64,000 nucleotides of DNA from Maribacter sp. (GTDB taxonomy: Bacteria; Bacteroidota; Bacteroidia; Flavobacteriales; Flavobacteriaceae): NCBI GenBank assembly GCA_002749285.1, contig PDPR01000016.1, positions 34,075 through 98,074 of the forward strand. Direction: 5' to 3'. Within the stretch, counting starts at the first letter, position 1. Each line of letters starts with the position of its first letter. Under the pieces are notes generated by a model. That model did not search any database. It was given only the letters and a program-made list of their open reading frames with translations, and had not been told where the DNA came from. Below are positions 19,116 to 29,303 of the stretch, piece after piece. The translations under genes and the position numbers were made by a program.

Positions 19116-20456
19116 TTAGGGCCTGTTCCCTTTCATTCCGCCCATCATCTGCATCATTTTCTTACCGCCACCCCCTTGCATCATCTTCATCATTTTACTC
19201 ATTTGGTCGAATTGCTTCAAAAGTTGGTTGACCTCTTGGATAGTCCTCCCACTACCCTTGGCAATTCGCTTTTTTCTACTGGCATTCAATTTTGAAGGTG
19301 TAGAACGTTCATCAGGGGTCATCGAATGGATAATCGCCTCAATATGCTTAAAGGCATCATCATCGATATCCAATCCTTTCAGGGCTTTGCCAGCTCCGGG
19401 AATCATACCCATAAGGTCTTTGATATTCCCCATTTTCTTGATTTGTTGGATCTGGTTGAGAAAATCATCAAAACCGAATTTGTTCTTGGCTATTTTCTTT
19501 TGGATTTTCCGGGCCTCCTCCTCATCAAACTGTTCCTGGGCCCTTTCGACCAATGAGACTACATCCCCCATTCCCAAAATACGATCGGCCATTCGTGAAG
19601 GATGGAAAACATCGATTGCCCCCATCTTCTCGCCCGTACCGATAAACTTAATGGGTTTATCCACGACTGATTTGATCGAGATTGCGGCACCACCCCGGGT
19701 ATCACCATCCAATTTGGTGAGGATCACCCCGTCAAAATTCAGGACATCATTAAATGCCTTCGCCGTATTCACGGCATCCTGACCTGTCATGGCATCAACC
19801 ACGAACAGTGTTTCCTGTGGGTTTATGGCACTACGGATATCCGATATCTCGGTCATCATCTTCTCATCAATGGCCAAACGACCGGCCGTATCTATAATGA
19901 CCACATTATGTCCGTTGGCTTTTGCATGGGCCACACCTGCCTGTGCAATAGCTACTGGATCGTTGTTTCCGCGATCCGAATACACCTCAATACCTATTTG
20001 TTCCCCCACCACATGCAACTGGTCGATTGCCGCAGGTCGATATACATCACAGGCAACCAACAATGGTTTTTTACTTTTTTTGGTGTTAAGGTAATTGGCC
20101 AACTTACCGGAAAAAGTGGTTTTACCCGAACCCTGAAGACCGGACATTAAAATAACCGACGGCATTCCCGAAAGGTTCACACCTTCCGTCTCACCTCCCA
20201 TAAGCCGGGTAAGCTCATCCTTAACGATCTTGACCATTAGCTGGCCCGGCTGTAAGGTGGTCAACACATTCTGACCAAGAGCTTTTTCCTTTACCCTATT
20301 GGTAAACTCCTTGGCTATCTTAAAATTGACATCAGCATCCAATAAAGCCCGACGGACTTCCTTGGTGGTCTCTGCCACATTTATCTCGGTAATCTGCCCA
20401 TGCCCCTTGAGAACATGTAGGGCCTTATCCAACTTTTCGCTTAAATTATCAAACAT
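19116..20456 (-). CDS. ffh: signal recognition particle protein
   Basis: GLQGSGKTTFSGKLANYL, DTAGRL, TKLDGDTRGGAAIS; Met-rich C-terminus. Confidence 0.97.
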   Translation of the reverse strand: MFDNLSEKLDKALHVLKGHGQITEINVAETTKEVRRALLDADVNFKIAKEFTNRVKEKALGQNVLTTLQPGQLMVKIVKDELTRLMGGETEGVNLSGMPSVILMSGLQGSGKTTFSGKLANYLNTKKSKKPLLVACDVYRPAAIDQLHVVGEQIGIEVYSDRGNNDPVAIAQAGVAHAKANGHNVVIIDTAGRLAIDEKMMTEISDIRSAINPQETLFVVDAMTGQDAVNTAKAFNDVLNFDGVILTKLDGDTRGGAAISIKSVVDKPIKFIGTGEKMGAIDVFHPSRMADRILGMGDVVSLVERAQEQFDEEEARKIQKKIAKNKFGFDDFLNQIQQIKKMGNIKDLMGMIPGAGKALKGLDIDDDAFKHIEAIIHSMTPDERSTPSKLNASRKKRIAKGSGRTIQEVNQLLKQFDQMSKMMKMMQGGGGKKMMQMMGGMKGNRP

Positions 20457-20592
20457 ATACTTTCCTTATTAGCGGAGGACTGCAAAGTAAAGAAATATAG
20501 CGCCCATAGACAAGGGAGTGTTGATAACAATAGCCGATTGTTCAGTATTTCATAAAACGGTGACCGCCCGACCCCTTACACGCAAAAAAACC

Positions 20593-20623
20593 AAAAAGCA
20601 CCCATTTTAGATGGGTGCTTTTT
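20593..20623 (-). terminator. Rho-independent terminator-like hairpin (symmetrical)
   Basis: AAAAAGCACCCATtttagATGGGTGCTTTTT; strand assigned from flanking genes. Confidence 0.7.
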
Positions 20624-20685
20624 GATCACGGAATCATGGCACAAAAAAATATGGTCTTTTCCAAGGGTCAAATAGCCGGAACCTA

Positions 20686-20876
20686 ATTGTTGTCATCGGT
20701 ACCATCCCCATTGGAAGTACATGCTGCCCAATCCAGACCTATCCATATCCGCATCGGTGTAATTGTCAATCCCACAGACCCCCGACCCTATAGTTCCCTT
20801 TATCCGTGGTAGATCGGGGCTCCACAACAACTATTGTCCTGTCCCATGGGGCAAGACGTTCAGGGATGCTTTCAAA
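20686..20876 (-). pseudogene. possible remnant of a small protein gene
   Basis: Minus-strand frames give FESIPERLAPWDRTIVVVEPRSTTDKGN, then in shifted frames GTIGSGVCGIDNYTDADMD and LDWAACTSNGDGTDDNN*; lies between two terminator hairpins. Confidence 0.3.
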
Positions 20877-20878
20877 TA

Positions 20879-20910
20879 AAAACCCCGATGCATAATGGCA
20901 TCGGGGTTTT
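20879..20910 (-). terminator. Rho-independent terminator of the 20916-22679 gene
   Basis: AAAACCCCGATGCcattatGCATCGGGGTTTTTA on the minus strand. Confidence 0.75.
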
Positions 20911-20915
20911 GAAAA

Positions 20916-22679
20916 TTATTTTTTATCGAAGACCAAACGATCATAACCACCATAATCATTACCATGACTTAGCTCCAATCTGTTTTCCCCAACCTCAACG
21001 ATCAGATAATCGTTTCCAAGGGGATAGAAATTACTTTCAGAACCAAAACGAATAATCATCTCCAATTTATTATCACTGTTTCGATACACATACCAATTAC
21101 CTACACTTATTTCTTGTGAGTCCTGATCAAGTACGGCAATGCTACCATCCATATTAAACACATATGTATAACCACCATAGTATTCGGTAAGTGGGTCTTC
21201 ATTTTGGGAGAACAGGGTCAAACCCCACTGTGAACCACTGAACAAATCCCTGACCCAAATTACATCCTCATCAGTATTATCGTTATCACAGTTCCTTTCG
21301 AGGATCAATCTATGGCCAGTCTCCCCTATCTCAAACTTTAACCTATCATCCCCGAAATAGGACAACGGCCATTCAAAACTTACCCTCTCTTCATCTTCCA
21401 TGGCAATGGCCATCACCAAACGACCTTGCATATTGGTCGTAATCTCCCATGTTCCTTCCGAGACAACATCACCATTACTGAGCATTACAATGTTTTCAGC
21501 TTTAAAATCAAACCCAAAACCCAATAACCCCTTGATTTCCCATCCATCATTAAATACCTCCTTAACGATCCAACTACATTCTTTTAATTCCCCACGCAAT
21601 GTACTTGGATCATCGTTTACGATATCGCATCCGTTTTTCAAGATTATCCTATTTCCATCTATCGCATATAGTTTAATCGTGCCTTCGCCTTTATCGTATA
21701 CAGACCATTCCAAATTAAAATCATCCAATGTCCCAAACTCCAGATTAAGGAGCAAACCGGATTCGGTTTCCATGACACCCCAAACACCTGTCATGTCATT
21801 TCCTCCCTGATCTTTCATAATTACCGAACCATCCTCTTTAAAGTACATTACATAGCCAAGGTATTGTCCAGTCTGCAATTGGTTGTTCCTCTTTACCTCT
21901 TTGACCAACAGAGGACACTCGGTCAAATAGTTTTCCAAACTCTCCTTGGTAAAATCATCGTCATTATAATCATTGTCATCATCCTCATCACATAGTCCCT
22001 TGGCATTTTCAATGGCATTGGCCAGTTCTGCATTGGAGCTTACCATAATCTCGGTACCATCATAAAGTTTTAATGTAATGGGGAAATCGATTCCTATCAA
22101 ATTATCCTTATCCAACCCAGCAAAAAAACGACGAAGATCCTTATCGTTTTTTACAGGGACATTCCCTGTTACCTCATTGTTTAAGTCAAACGTATATAGT
22201 GTGATCGGATAGACGAAATCAATACATTCAATATCATCATCCTCACCACCTTCCTTACACTGCTTTGCCATTTCCCGTAGATCATCGATACCATTTATGG
22301 TAATTTCAGTATAGTCCGCCATGGTAATGGTAACCGGGAATATAATATCAAGAATATCCTCATCACCGTCCAAGGCATCAAAAATTTCCTCAATAGCCTT
22401 TAAATCCTCTTTCTTGCCAATGACCAGCTCAACACCATTTGTTCTTACCGTATAAGGAAACTTGATGTTGAAACAACTGGACTCGTCCACGATATTATCA
22501 AAAGACCCATCATTGGAACAGGTGTCCTCGATTAATTTTGCGGTTGATGAACTTGCCGTAATCGAATCTGCCTGGGAGTTTTCCTTCGGTAGTGGCTCAA
22601 ACTCCTCTTGACACGAAGTAAGGCCCAATACCATCAGCAATAAGCCTGTACATAATGCATAATCAAAAAACTTTTTCAT
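20916..22679 (-). CDS. large modular lipoprotein built of internal repeats
   Basis: Lipobox LGLTSCQEE; about four ~45-aa FPxTI..G..I repeats, Asp-rich linker, three ~115-aa beta-rich units. Confidence 0.75.
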   Translation of the reverse strand: MKKFFDYALCTGLLLMVLGLTSCQEEFEPLPKENSQADSITASSSTAKLIEDTCSNDGSFDNIVDESSCFNIKFPYTVRTNGVELVIGKKEDLKAIEEIFDALDGDEDILDIIFPVTITMADYTEITINGIDDLREMAKQCKEGGEDDDIECIDFVYPITLYTFDLNNEVTGNVPVKNDKDLRRFFAGLDKDNLIGIDFPITLKLYDGTEIMVSSNAELANAIENAKGLCDEDDDNDYNDDDFTKESLENYLTECPLLVKEVKRNNQLQTGQYLGYVMYFKEDGSVIMKDQGGNDMTGVWGVMETESGLLLNLEFGTLDDFNLEWSVYDKGEGTIKLYAIDGNRIILKNGCDIVNDDPSTLRGELKECSWIVKEVFNDGWEIKGLLGFGFDFKAENIVMLSNGDVVSEGTWEITTNMQGRLVMAIAMEDEERVSFEWPLSYFGDDRLKFEIGETGHRLILERNCDNDNTDEDVIWVRDLFSGSQWGLTLFSQNEDPLTEYYGGYTYVFNMDGSIAVLDQDSQEISVGNWYVYRNSDNKLEMIIRFGSESNFYPLGNDYLIVEVGENRLELSHGNDYGGYDRLVFDKK

Positions 22680-22740
22680 AACGATTTGGTATTTTTTGTT
22701 TGTACCTGATTAAAACAATCCATTTAAAGAATACCCTACC

Positions 22741-22771
22741 CCTGTTTTTTCATTTTTTTAAAATACCTTTG
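22741..22771 (+). promoter_or_regulatory. Bacteroidota-type promoter candidate upstream of the sigma factor gene
   Basis: CCTG-N19-TACCTTTG (matches TAnnTTTG -7; partial -33). Confidence 0.5.
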
Positions 22772-22786
22772 GTACAAACCGATGTT

Positions 22787-23299
22787 TTGAAAAAAGAAAA
22801 CAAGGACAATGTATGTAAGGAAGATGTCTACAGCGACCTTTTCAGGGCTAATTCCAAAACGGTTTTCAATTATATATATTACAAATTCGGCAATGAGGAA
22901 AAAGCCTACGACGTTGTACAGGAGGCTTTCACACGACTATGGGAGAACTGTTCCAAGGTTGCACCCTCCAAGGCCAAAGCCTATGTGTACAGGATTGCGA
23001 ACAACCTTTACCTTAATATCCTAAAGGCGGAAAGAATACGGTTAAGGTATGCGGATCGGGTAAGTACGGTAGATTACGAGACCCCTGAATACAGCATGGA
23101 GGAAAATGAATTTAGGGAAAAACTGAATGCAGCGTTGGATGGTTTACCGGAAAAACAACGCACCGCCTTTCTATTGAACAGGATCGATGGAAAAAAATAT
23201 GCGGAAATCGCCGAAATGGAAGGGGTAAGCGTAAAGGCCATTGAAAAACGGATGCATCTTGCATTAAAATCATTGAGGGAGCAAATCGATGGGATTTAA
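22787..23299 (+). CDS. ECF RNA polymerase sigma factor (sigma-70 family)
   Basis: YDVVQEAFTRLWENC, LPEKQRTAFLLNRIDGKKYAEIAEMEGVSVKAIEKRMHLALKSLR; TTG start inferred, ORF opens at 22700. Confidence 0.85.
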   Translation: MKKENKDNVCKEDVYSDLFRANSKTVFNYIYYKFGNEEKAYDVVQEAFTRLWENCSKVAPSKAKAYVYRIANNLYLNILKAERIRLRYADRVSTVDYETPEYSMEENEFREKLNAALDGLPEKQRTAFLLNRIDGKKYAEIAEMEGVSVKAIEKRMHLALKSLREQIDGI

Positions 23300-23454
23300 A
23301 TCGGCCCGGTGTTGCCGGTGCGAAAGCCAGGATTGAAATATTCCCCTAAAAAATAGGTGATGGGAGTGTCCATCAATAATATACGGTTTTCGACCCCACA
23401 TAAAGTAGGGTTTTTACAGCCTTGATTGTTATGATAAAAGCAAAGCAATAAACC

Positions 23455-24366
23455 ATGCAAGAGAACTACTTGGCAAAATGGCTTAATAACGAACTATCCG
23501 AAGAAGAGCTCACAGCATTTGAAAAATCGGACGAATATGCCTCTTACAAGAGAATCATAGCGACTTCGAGCATGATGGAAGCTCCCGATTTCGATATTGA
23601 CAATGCGCTCGAAGCCGTTAAGAACAGGAGAACACTACATGAACCGAAAGTGGTGCGATTAAAACCGTTCAAAAGGTTCTTGCGAGTCGCCGCTGCAGCA
23701 ATCATCATCATGGTCAGCTCTTATTTTTACCTAAACACCCTCGATGAGAATTTCACCACCCAATATGCCCAAAATGAAGAAGTGACATTACCTGATTCCT
23801 CAAAAATCATATTGAATGCAGATTCCAAAATTTCATTTAATGCCAAAAAGTGGGATAAAAGGAGAAATGTATCCTTAAAGGGGGAAGCATTCTTCAAAGT
23901 GGCCAAAGGCAAACGGTTCACGGTTGCTACCGACCACGGAACAGTGGACGTTTTAGGCACACGGTTCAATGTTGAAAACCGCAAAGGCTTTTTTGAAGTA
24001 ACCTGCTACGAAGGTCTGGTGAACGTCACTTATAACGGCAAAGAAACCAAATTACCGGCCGGAACTTCTTTTATGGTCATTGATGGTAATATAGCCGCCG
24101 CAGAAAAACCTAAATCATCGATTCCATCTTGGATGGACAAGGAAAGTACTTTTAAAAGCATACCCTTAAAGTATGTCTTGGATGAATTTCAAAGACAGCA
24201 CAATATAAAGGTCGAAACCCAAAATATTGACCTTGGCAAGCTGTTTACCGGTACTTTCAGCAACACAAACACAGATTTGGCATTACAAAGTATAAGTGTG
24301 CCTTCCCATCTAAAATTTAAATTAGAGGGTAAAAAAGTGTTATTCTATGCCGAAAGTGTACCATAA
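23455..24366 (+). CDS. FecR family protein
   Basis: EEVTLPDSSKIILNADSKISFN..VSLKGEAFFKVAKG..VDVLGTRFNVENR. Confidence 0.93.
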   Translation: MQENYLAKWLNNELSEEELTAFEKSDEYASYKRIIATSSMMEAPDFDIDNALEAVKNRRTLHEPKVVRLKPFKRFLRVAAAAIIIMVSSYFYLNTLDENFTTQYAQNEEVTLPDSSKIILNADSKISFNAKKWDKRRNVSLKGEAFFKVAKGKRFTVATDHGTVDVLGTRFNVENRKGFFEVTCYEGLVNVTYNGKETKLPAGTSFMVIDGNIAAAEKPKSSIPSWMDKESTFKSIPLKYVLDEFQRQHNIKVETQNIDLGKLFTGTFSNTNTDLALQSISVPSHLKFKLEGKKVLFYAESVP

Positions 24367-26917
24367 ACCACTTTTAACCATTGTTTTTTGCTTATTGCTG
24401 TTTTTTTCCGTCCTAAAGATAACAGCACAGGAAAATAACGCCAAGTCCATACACCTTACCACAGTATTACAGGACCTCGAAAACAAATACGATATTAAAT
24501 TCTCTTATGTTGACGAGGACTTAAAGAACCTATATATACCCCTGGGCCCATTCAAGGACCTACAAGATATACTCGACCATATCCAAGCCCAAACGCAATT
24601 AAACGTACAGCAGCTCAGCGAACGCTACTACACCCTGTCCAAAAGGACCACAGTGGATATTTGCGCAACGGTCTTGGACAATTACAAAGAGAACACCGTA
24701 ACGGGTACCTCCATAGAGGTTTTGGGAACTGACATTGCCCTGATTACCGATAGCCAAGGTCGGTTTTTCCTGGATGGCATTCCTAGAAATTCCATTTTAC
24801 AGATAAGACATATTGGTTATAAACCCAAGTTTATTACTGCGGAGGAATTGGTGGGGCACGACCCCTGCAAGACCCTTTTGCTAGACCTTAATTACGAACA
24901 GCTTGATGAGGTAATCGTATCCCAATTCCTAACCACGGGCCTTAGTAAGGAAATCGATGCAAGTATTCGATTGACCCCTGGTGATTTTGGCATTCTACCG
25001 GGATTGATAGAACCGGACGTTTTACAAACCATACAAGCATTACCGGGAATCGAAAGCATAGACGAAACGGTATCCAACATCAGTATACGTGGAGGCACCA
25101 ATGACCAAAACCTTATTCTTTGGGATGGTATCAAAATATACCAGTCCGGTCACTTTTTTGGACTTATCTCTGCATTCAACCCATACCTAACCGAAAAGGT
25201 CACCTTAATAAAAAATGGTACAAGTACCCAATACGGGGATGGTGTAAGTGGAATCTTGGATATAGAAACCAAAAATGATATTACCAGCGGTTTTTATGGT
25301 GGGGCTGGTTTCAATATGATCAATGGTGATGTATACGCTGAAATTCCCATAGCCAAAAATGCCGCGTTCCAGTTCTCGACGAGACGATCATTGACCGACT
25401 TTTTTGACACACCCACCTACACAAAGTTTTTTGATAGGGCATTCCAAGACAGTGAAATCAAAAATGAATCAAGTCCGCCTAACGAAATCAAGAGAAACGA
25501 GGATTTCTACTTCTATGATTTTACCGCCAAGGTTTCGTATGACCTGAACCCATATCATAAAATAAGGGTAAGCTTTATAAACATCAACAATCATCTGTAC
25601 TATAGCGAACAGAACGCAACTACCTCAGATGGAACCCAAAGTCGACTAAACCAAACCAATCTTTCTTTTGGAGGGAGTTTGGAAAGCGGGTGGAACGACG
25701 TTTTCTCTACAAAAATAAATGCATATTACACACGTTACGATTTAGATTCGGAGAATATAACGGTAAACCCTTCCCAATTACTGTCACAAAAAAACGAAGT
25801 CATTGAGACGGCCTTGAAACTGAAAACCATCTATAGACCAAGTGAACCCTTACATTGGCTCAATGGTTACCAAATAACGGAAACAGGTATATTAAATTTT
25901 TCCGATGTTACACAACCGCCTTACAACAACAAAATCAAAGGTGTTATGAGAACGCATGCCCTTTTCTCGGAACTAGAGTACAGGTCCCCCAATGGGAAAC
26001 TCTATATGCGAGGAGGTACCCGTTTCAGCTATATTGAAAATATAAACACCTTCAGTGAGTTCCGCATTGAACCAAGGCTCAATGTCAACTATAATTTTTT
26101 TGACTACCTGAAAATCGAACTGCAAGGCGAATATAAAAACCAGACCGTCCACCAAGTAGTTGATCTTGAACAGAATTTCCTAGGAATAGAAAAACGACGC
26201 TGGTATATTTCCGACCCCCAAAACCCTTTGTTGCCTTTACCCTTTACCAAAAGCAAACAAGGCTCTTTAGGTCTAAATTATGACCATCACAGCTTATATG
26301 TAGGGGCTGAAGGATTCTATAAGCAAGTAGACGGTATTAGTACCCGTACCCAAGGGTTTCAAAGTGAGGGGGAATTCAATGGGGAAATCGGAAGTTACAC
26401 CGTAAAAGGTTTGGAATTCCTTATCAATAAAAAAACGAACGATTATAGTGCTTGGTTGAGTTATGGTCTTAATGTGAATGACTACACTTTCAAGGATATA
26501 GTCCCAAAAACCTTCCCGAACAATTCGGATATTAGGCATACGGTCGTGTTTGCTGGCAATTACACCTATAACCACTTCAAATTCGGGTTCGGGCTAAATT
26601 ACAGAACAGGAAAGCCCTATACAAAACCAGATGCGGCCAATCCGGTCGACACTACTTTTTTCCCTAGTAGCATTAACTACGAAAAACCAAACAGTAGTCG
26701 GTTGGCCGACTACATAAGGGTCGATGCCTCGGCCATTTATGATTTTGATCTATCCCCAAGGGTAAAAGCAACAGCTGGAGCCTCAGTATTGAATTTGACC
26801 AATAGAAGAAACATCCTCAATCAGTACTATCGAATCAATGACAATGATGAAATCGAAACTGTGGAAAATGTTTCCTTAAGACTCACTCCCAACATTAGTT
26901 TCAGGATTACGTTTTAA
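24347..26917 (+). CDS. TonB-dependent receptor (STN plus carboxypeptidase-like N-terminal domains)
   Basis: TIQALPGIESIDETVSNISIRGGTNDQNLILWDGIKIYQSGHFFGLISAFNP; overlaps fecR by 20 nt. Confidence 0.93.
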   Translation: MPKVYHKPLLTIVFCLLLFFSVLKITAQENNAKSIHLTTVLQDLENKYDIKFSYVDEDLKNLYIPLGPFKDLQDILDHIQAQTQLNVQQLSERYYTLSKRTTVDICATVLDNYKENTVTGTSIEVLGTDIALITDSQGRFFLDGIPRNSILQIRHIGYKPKFITAEELVGHDPCKTLLLDLNYEQLDEVIVSQFLTTGLSKEIDASIRLTPGDFGILPGLIEPDVLQTIQALPGIESIDETVSNISIRGGTNDQNLILWDGIKIYQSGHFFGLISAFNPYLTEKVTLIKNGTSTQYGDGVSGILDIETKNDITSGFYGGAGFNMINGDVYAEIPIAKNAAFQFSTRRSLTDFFDTPTYTKFFDRAFQDSEIKNESSPPNEIKRNEDFYFYDFTAKVSYDLNPYHKIRVSFININNHLYYSEQNATTSDGTQSRLNQTNLSFGGSLESGWNDVFSTKINAYYTRYDLDSENITVNPSQLLSQKNEVIETALKLKTIYRPSEPLHWLNGYQITETGILNFSDVTQPPYNNKIKGVMRTHALFSELEYRSPNGKLYMRGGTRFSYIENINTFSEFRIEPRLNVNYNFFDYLKIELQGEYKNQTVHQVVDLEQNFLGIEKRRWYISDPQNPLLPLPFTKSKQGSLGLNYDHHSLYVGAEGFYKQVDGISTRTQGFQSEGEFNGEIGSYTVKGLEFLINKKTNDYSAWLSYGLNVNDYTFKDIVPKTFPNNSDIRHTVVFAGNYTYNHFKFGFGLNYRTGKPYTKPDAANPVDTTFFPSSINYEKPNSSRLADYIRVDASAIYDFDLSPRVKATAGASVLNLTNRRNILNQYYRINDNDEIETVENVSLRLTPNISFRITF

Positions 26918-26985
26918 GACCCCATGAGCCAATAATCAATCCATATTAACGGAGCATTCGATAAAACTACTATGTCCCTTTCTAT

Positions 26986-28773
26986 TTACATACGTTCGGG
27001 AACCTGTATACCCAATAACAAAAATGCGGATTGAATGACCTCACCTACTTTTTTGGATAACTGTACACGAAGTATTTTTCTTTGTCTATCGGATTCCCCC
27101 AAAATCGAGACCTGTTGGTAGAATGAATTGAATTCCTTTACAAGGTCATAGGTGTAATTGGCGATCAAGGCCGGACTATAATTTTCTGCCGCCAATTGAA
27201 TGGTTTCGGGAAACAACTGTATCTGTTTCAGAAGTTCCTTTTCCTTTGAATGCAATGGTATGGAGGTCCCGACCGTACTGGACCATACATCATCTATTTC
27301 ATTGGCCTTTCGCAAGATAGACTGTATCCTCGCATAAGTGTACTGGATAAACGGACCCGTATTTCCTTGAAAATCAACTGATTCTTCAGGGTTGAACAAA
27401 ATACGTTTTTTAGGATCTACCTTTAAAATATAATATTTAAGGGCACCCAACCCGATTATTTGGTACAATTCTTCTTTTTCCGTACCCGTATAATCTTCCA
27501 GTTTGCCCAATTTTTCCGATATTGTCGCTGCCGTCTGGGACATATTGTCCATAAGATCATCGGCATCGACAACGGTACCTTCCCTACTCTTCATTTTACC
27601 ACTCGGTAAATCAACCATGCCATAACTTAAATGGTGCAATTGTCCCGCCCAAGCAAAGCCCAACTTCCTCAAGATCAAGAACAGCACCTTAAAGTGGTAA
27701 TCCTGCTCGTTACCCACGGTATAGACCATGCCCGCAACATCAGGGTAATCCTTGACCCGTTGGATGGCGGTACCGATATCCTGGGTCATATAGACTGCCG
27801 TACCATCGGAACGCAATACGATTTTCTCATCCAATCCTTCATCGGTGAGATCGATCCAGACGCTACCATCCCCCTTTTTATAGAAAACCCCTTTTTCCAA
27901 TCCGTCGGCAACAACATCCTTCCCTAGGAGATAAGTATCACTTTCAAAATATAATCGGTCAAAATCAACCCCAAGGTTCTTATAGGTTTCCTCAAAACCT
28001 TTATACACCCAACCGTTCATCCTTTTCCATAGGGCAACCACCCCCTCATCCCCGGACTCCCACTTCCGAAGCATTTCCTGGGCCTCCTTTAAAATAGGGG
28101 CTTCTTTTTCCGCAACTTCCTTTTCAACGCCATTGGCGATCATATTGGCAACCTCTGCCTTATAGGCCTTATCAAACGCCACATAGTAATTACCTACCAA
28201 CTTATCCCCTTTCAATCCGGAACTTTCAGGTGTTTCCCCATTGCCAAATCGCTGCCAGGCCAACATACTTTTACAAATATGGATACCCCTGTCATTGATA
28301 ATTTGGGTCTTATATACCTTTTTCCCCGAGGCTTTCAAGATCTCAGCAACCGAATACCCCAATAAGTTGTTCCTAATATGGCCAAGATGCAAGGGCTTGT
28401 TGGTGTTGGGTGAAGAATATTCGACCATTACCGCCCCATTCCCACTTGTTGGTGCATGCCCATAATCCTTGGTGTCCCTTATCGAATTGAAAAAACCAAG
28501 ATAATACGAATCACTTATCACTATGTTCAAAAACCCCTTGACAACATTATAACCGGATACCTCCTCAACATTTTCCTGTAGAAAATCCCCCAATTGCTTC
28601 CCTATGAGTTCAGGATTCCCCTTTACGAAACGAAGCATTGGAAACACAACAACAGTGACATCCCCTTCAAAATCTTTTCGGGTGGGTTGAAATTCAACAG
28701 TAGGCAACTCCACATTAAAGATTGCCAAAACAGCCTCTTTGACCTTAGCTGACAGGACTTCTTGAATATTCAT
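26986..28773 (-). CDS. argS: arginyl-tRNA synthetase
   Basis: VEYSSPNTNKPLHLGHIRNNLLG (HIGH-type), KMKSREGTVV. Confidence 0.97.
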   Translation of the reverse strand: MNIQEVLSAKVKEAVLAIFNVELPTVEFQPTRKDFEGDVTVVVFPMLRFVKGNPELIGKQLGDFLQENVEEVSGYNVVKGFLNIVISDSYYLGFFNSIRDTKDYGHAPTSGNGAVMVEYSSPNTNKPLHLGHIRNNLLGYSVAEILKASGKKVYKTQIINDRGIHICKSMLAWQRFGNGETPESSGLKGDKLVGNYYVAFDKAYKAEVANMIANGVEKEVAEKEAPILKEAQEMLRKWESGDEGVVALWKRMNGWVYKGFEETYKNLGVDFDRLYFESDTYLLGKDVVADGLEKGVFYKKGDGSVWIDLTDEGLDEKIVLRSDGTAVYMTQDIGTAIQRVKDYPDVAGMVYTVGNEQDYHFKVLFLILRKLGFAWAGQLHHLSYGMVDLPSGKMKSREGTVVDADDLMDNMSQTAATISEKLGKLEDYTGTEKEELYQIIGLGALKYYILKVDPKKRILFNPEESVDFQGNTGPFIQYTYARIQSILRKANEIDDVWSSTVGTSIPLHSKEKELLKQIQLFPETIQLAAENYSPALIANYTYDLVKEFNSFYQQVSILGESDRQRKILRVQLSKKVGEVIQSAFLLLGIQVPERM

Positions 28774-28793
28774 CATGCATTGATTTTAATCTG

Positions 28794-28801
28794 CAAAACT
28801 A
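28794..28801 (-). promoter_or_regulatory. candidate -7 element of the argS promoter
   Basis: TAGTTTTG on the minus strand (TAnnTTTG), just upstream of argS; -33 not clear. Confidence 0.35.
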
Positions 28802-28862
28802 AACATTTTTTAGGCTTTAACGATATAGCCATTCCTTAAATCATTTAACTTTAGTCCTACCA

Positions 28863-29303
28863 ATGAAAAGAAACAATATGTTATTGAATGTTTCCTACAG
28901 TCATGCCGAGGCCAGGGAAAAGGTCGATGCAGAAGTAGGCAAGCCCTTTACCTTAAAAGAACGTTGGGCCATAGGGGGTATTGGGTCACCAAAATTGTTC
29001 ATTACGGCCGCCAGTATGCAGATCAGGAACCTACTTATCCTGGACAATAACATCGATTGTTGCAACATCGAATTACGTCCCAAGGGAATTATTGTACGGT
29101 TTCGGTCCTTATTGGAATCCTACGCCTTGGTCATCCCCTTTTATAAATTGGCAATCCATAAGGGTAATCCTGATATATACTCGATTTATAGGGACGATTA
29201 TTTTATAAAAGTACGATCGGACACCAAGGCTGTCCAAAAATTCTTCAAAAAGATATTGGACTACAAAACCAACAACAGACACACCTCAATAGAGGACTTA
29301 TGA
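28863..29303 (+). CDS. conserved-looking hypothetical protein
   Basis: 146-aa ORF, ATGA overlap with the following decayed gene. Confidence 0.65.
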   Translation: MKRNNMLLNVSYSHAEAREKVDAEVGKPFTLKERWAIGGIGSPKLFITAASMQIRNLLILDNNIDCCNIELRPKGIIVRFRSLLESYALVIPFYKLAIHKGNPDIYSIYRDDYFIKVRSDTKAVQKFFKKILDYKTNNRHTSIEDL

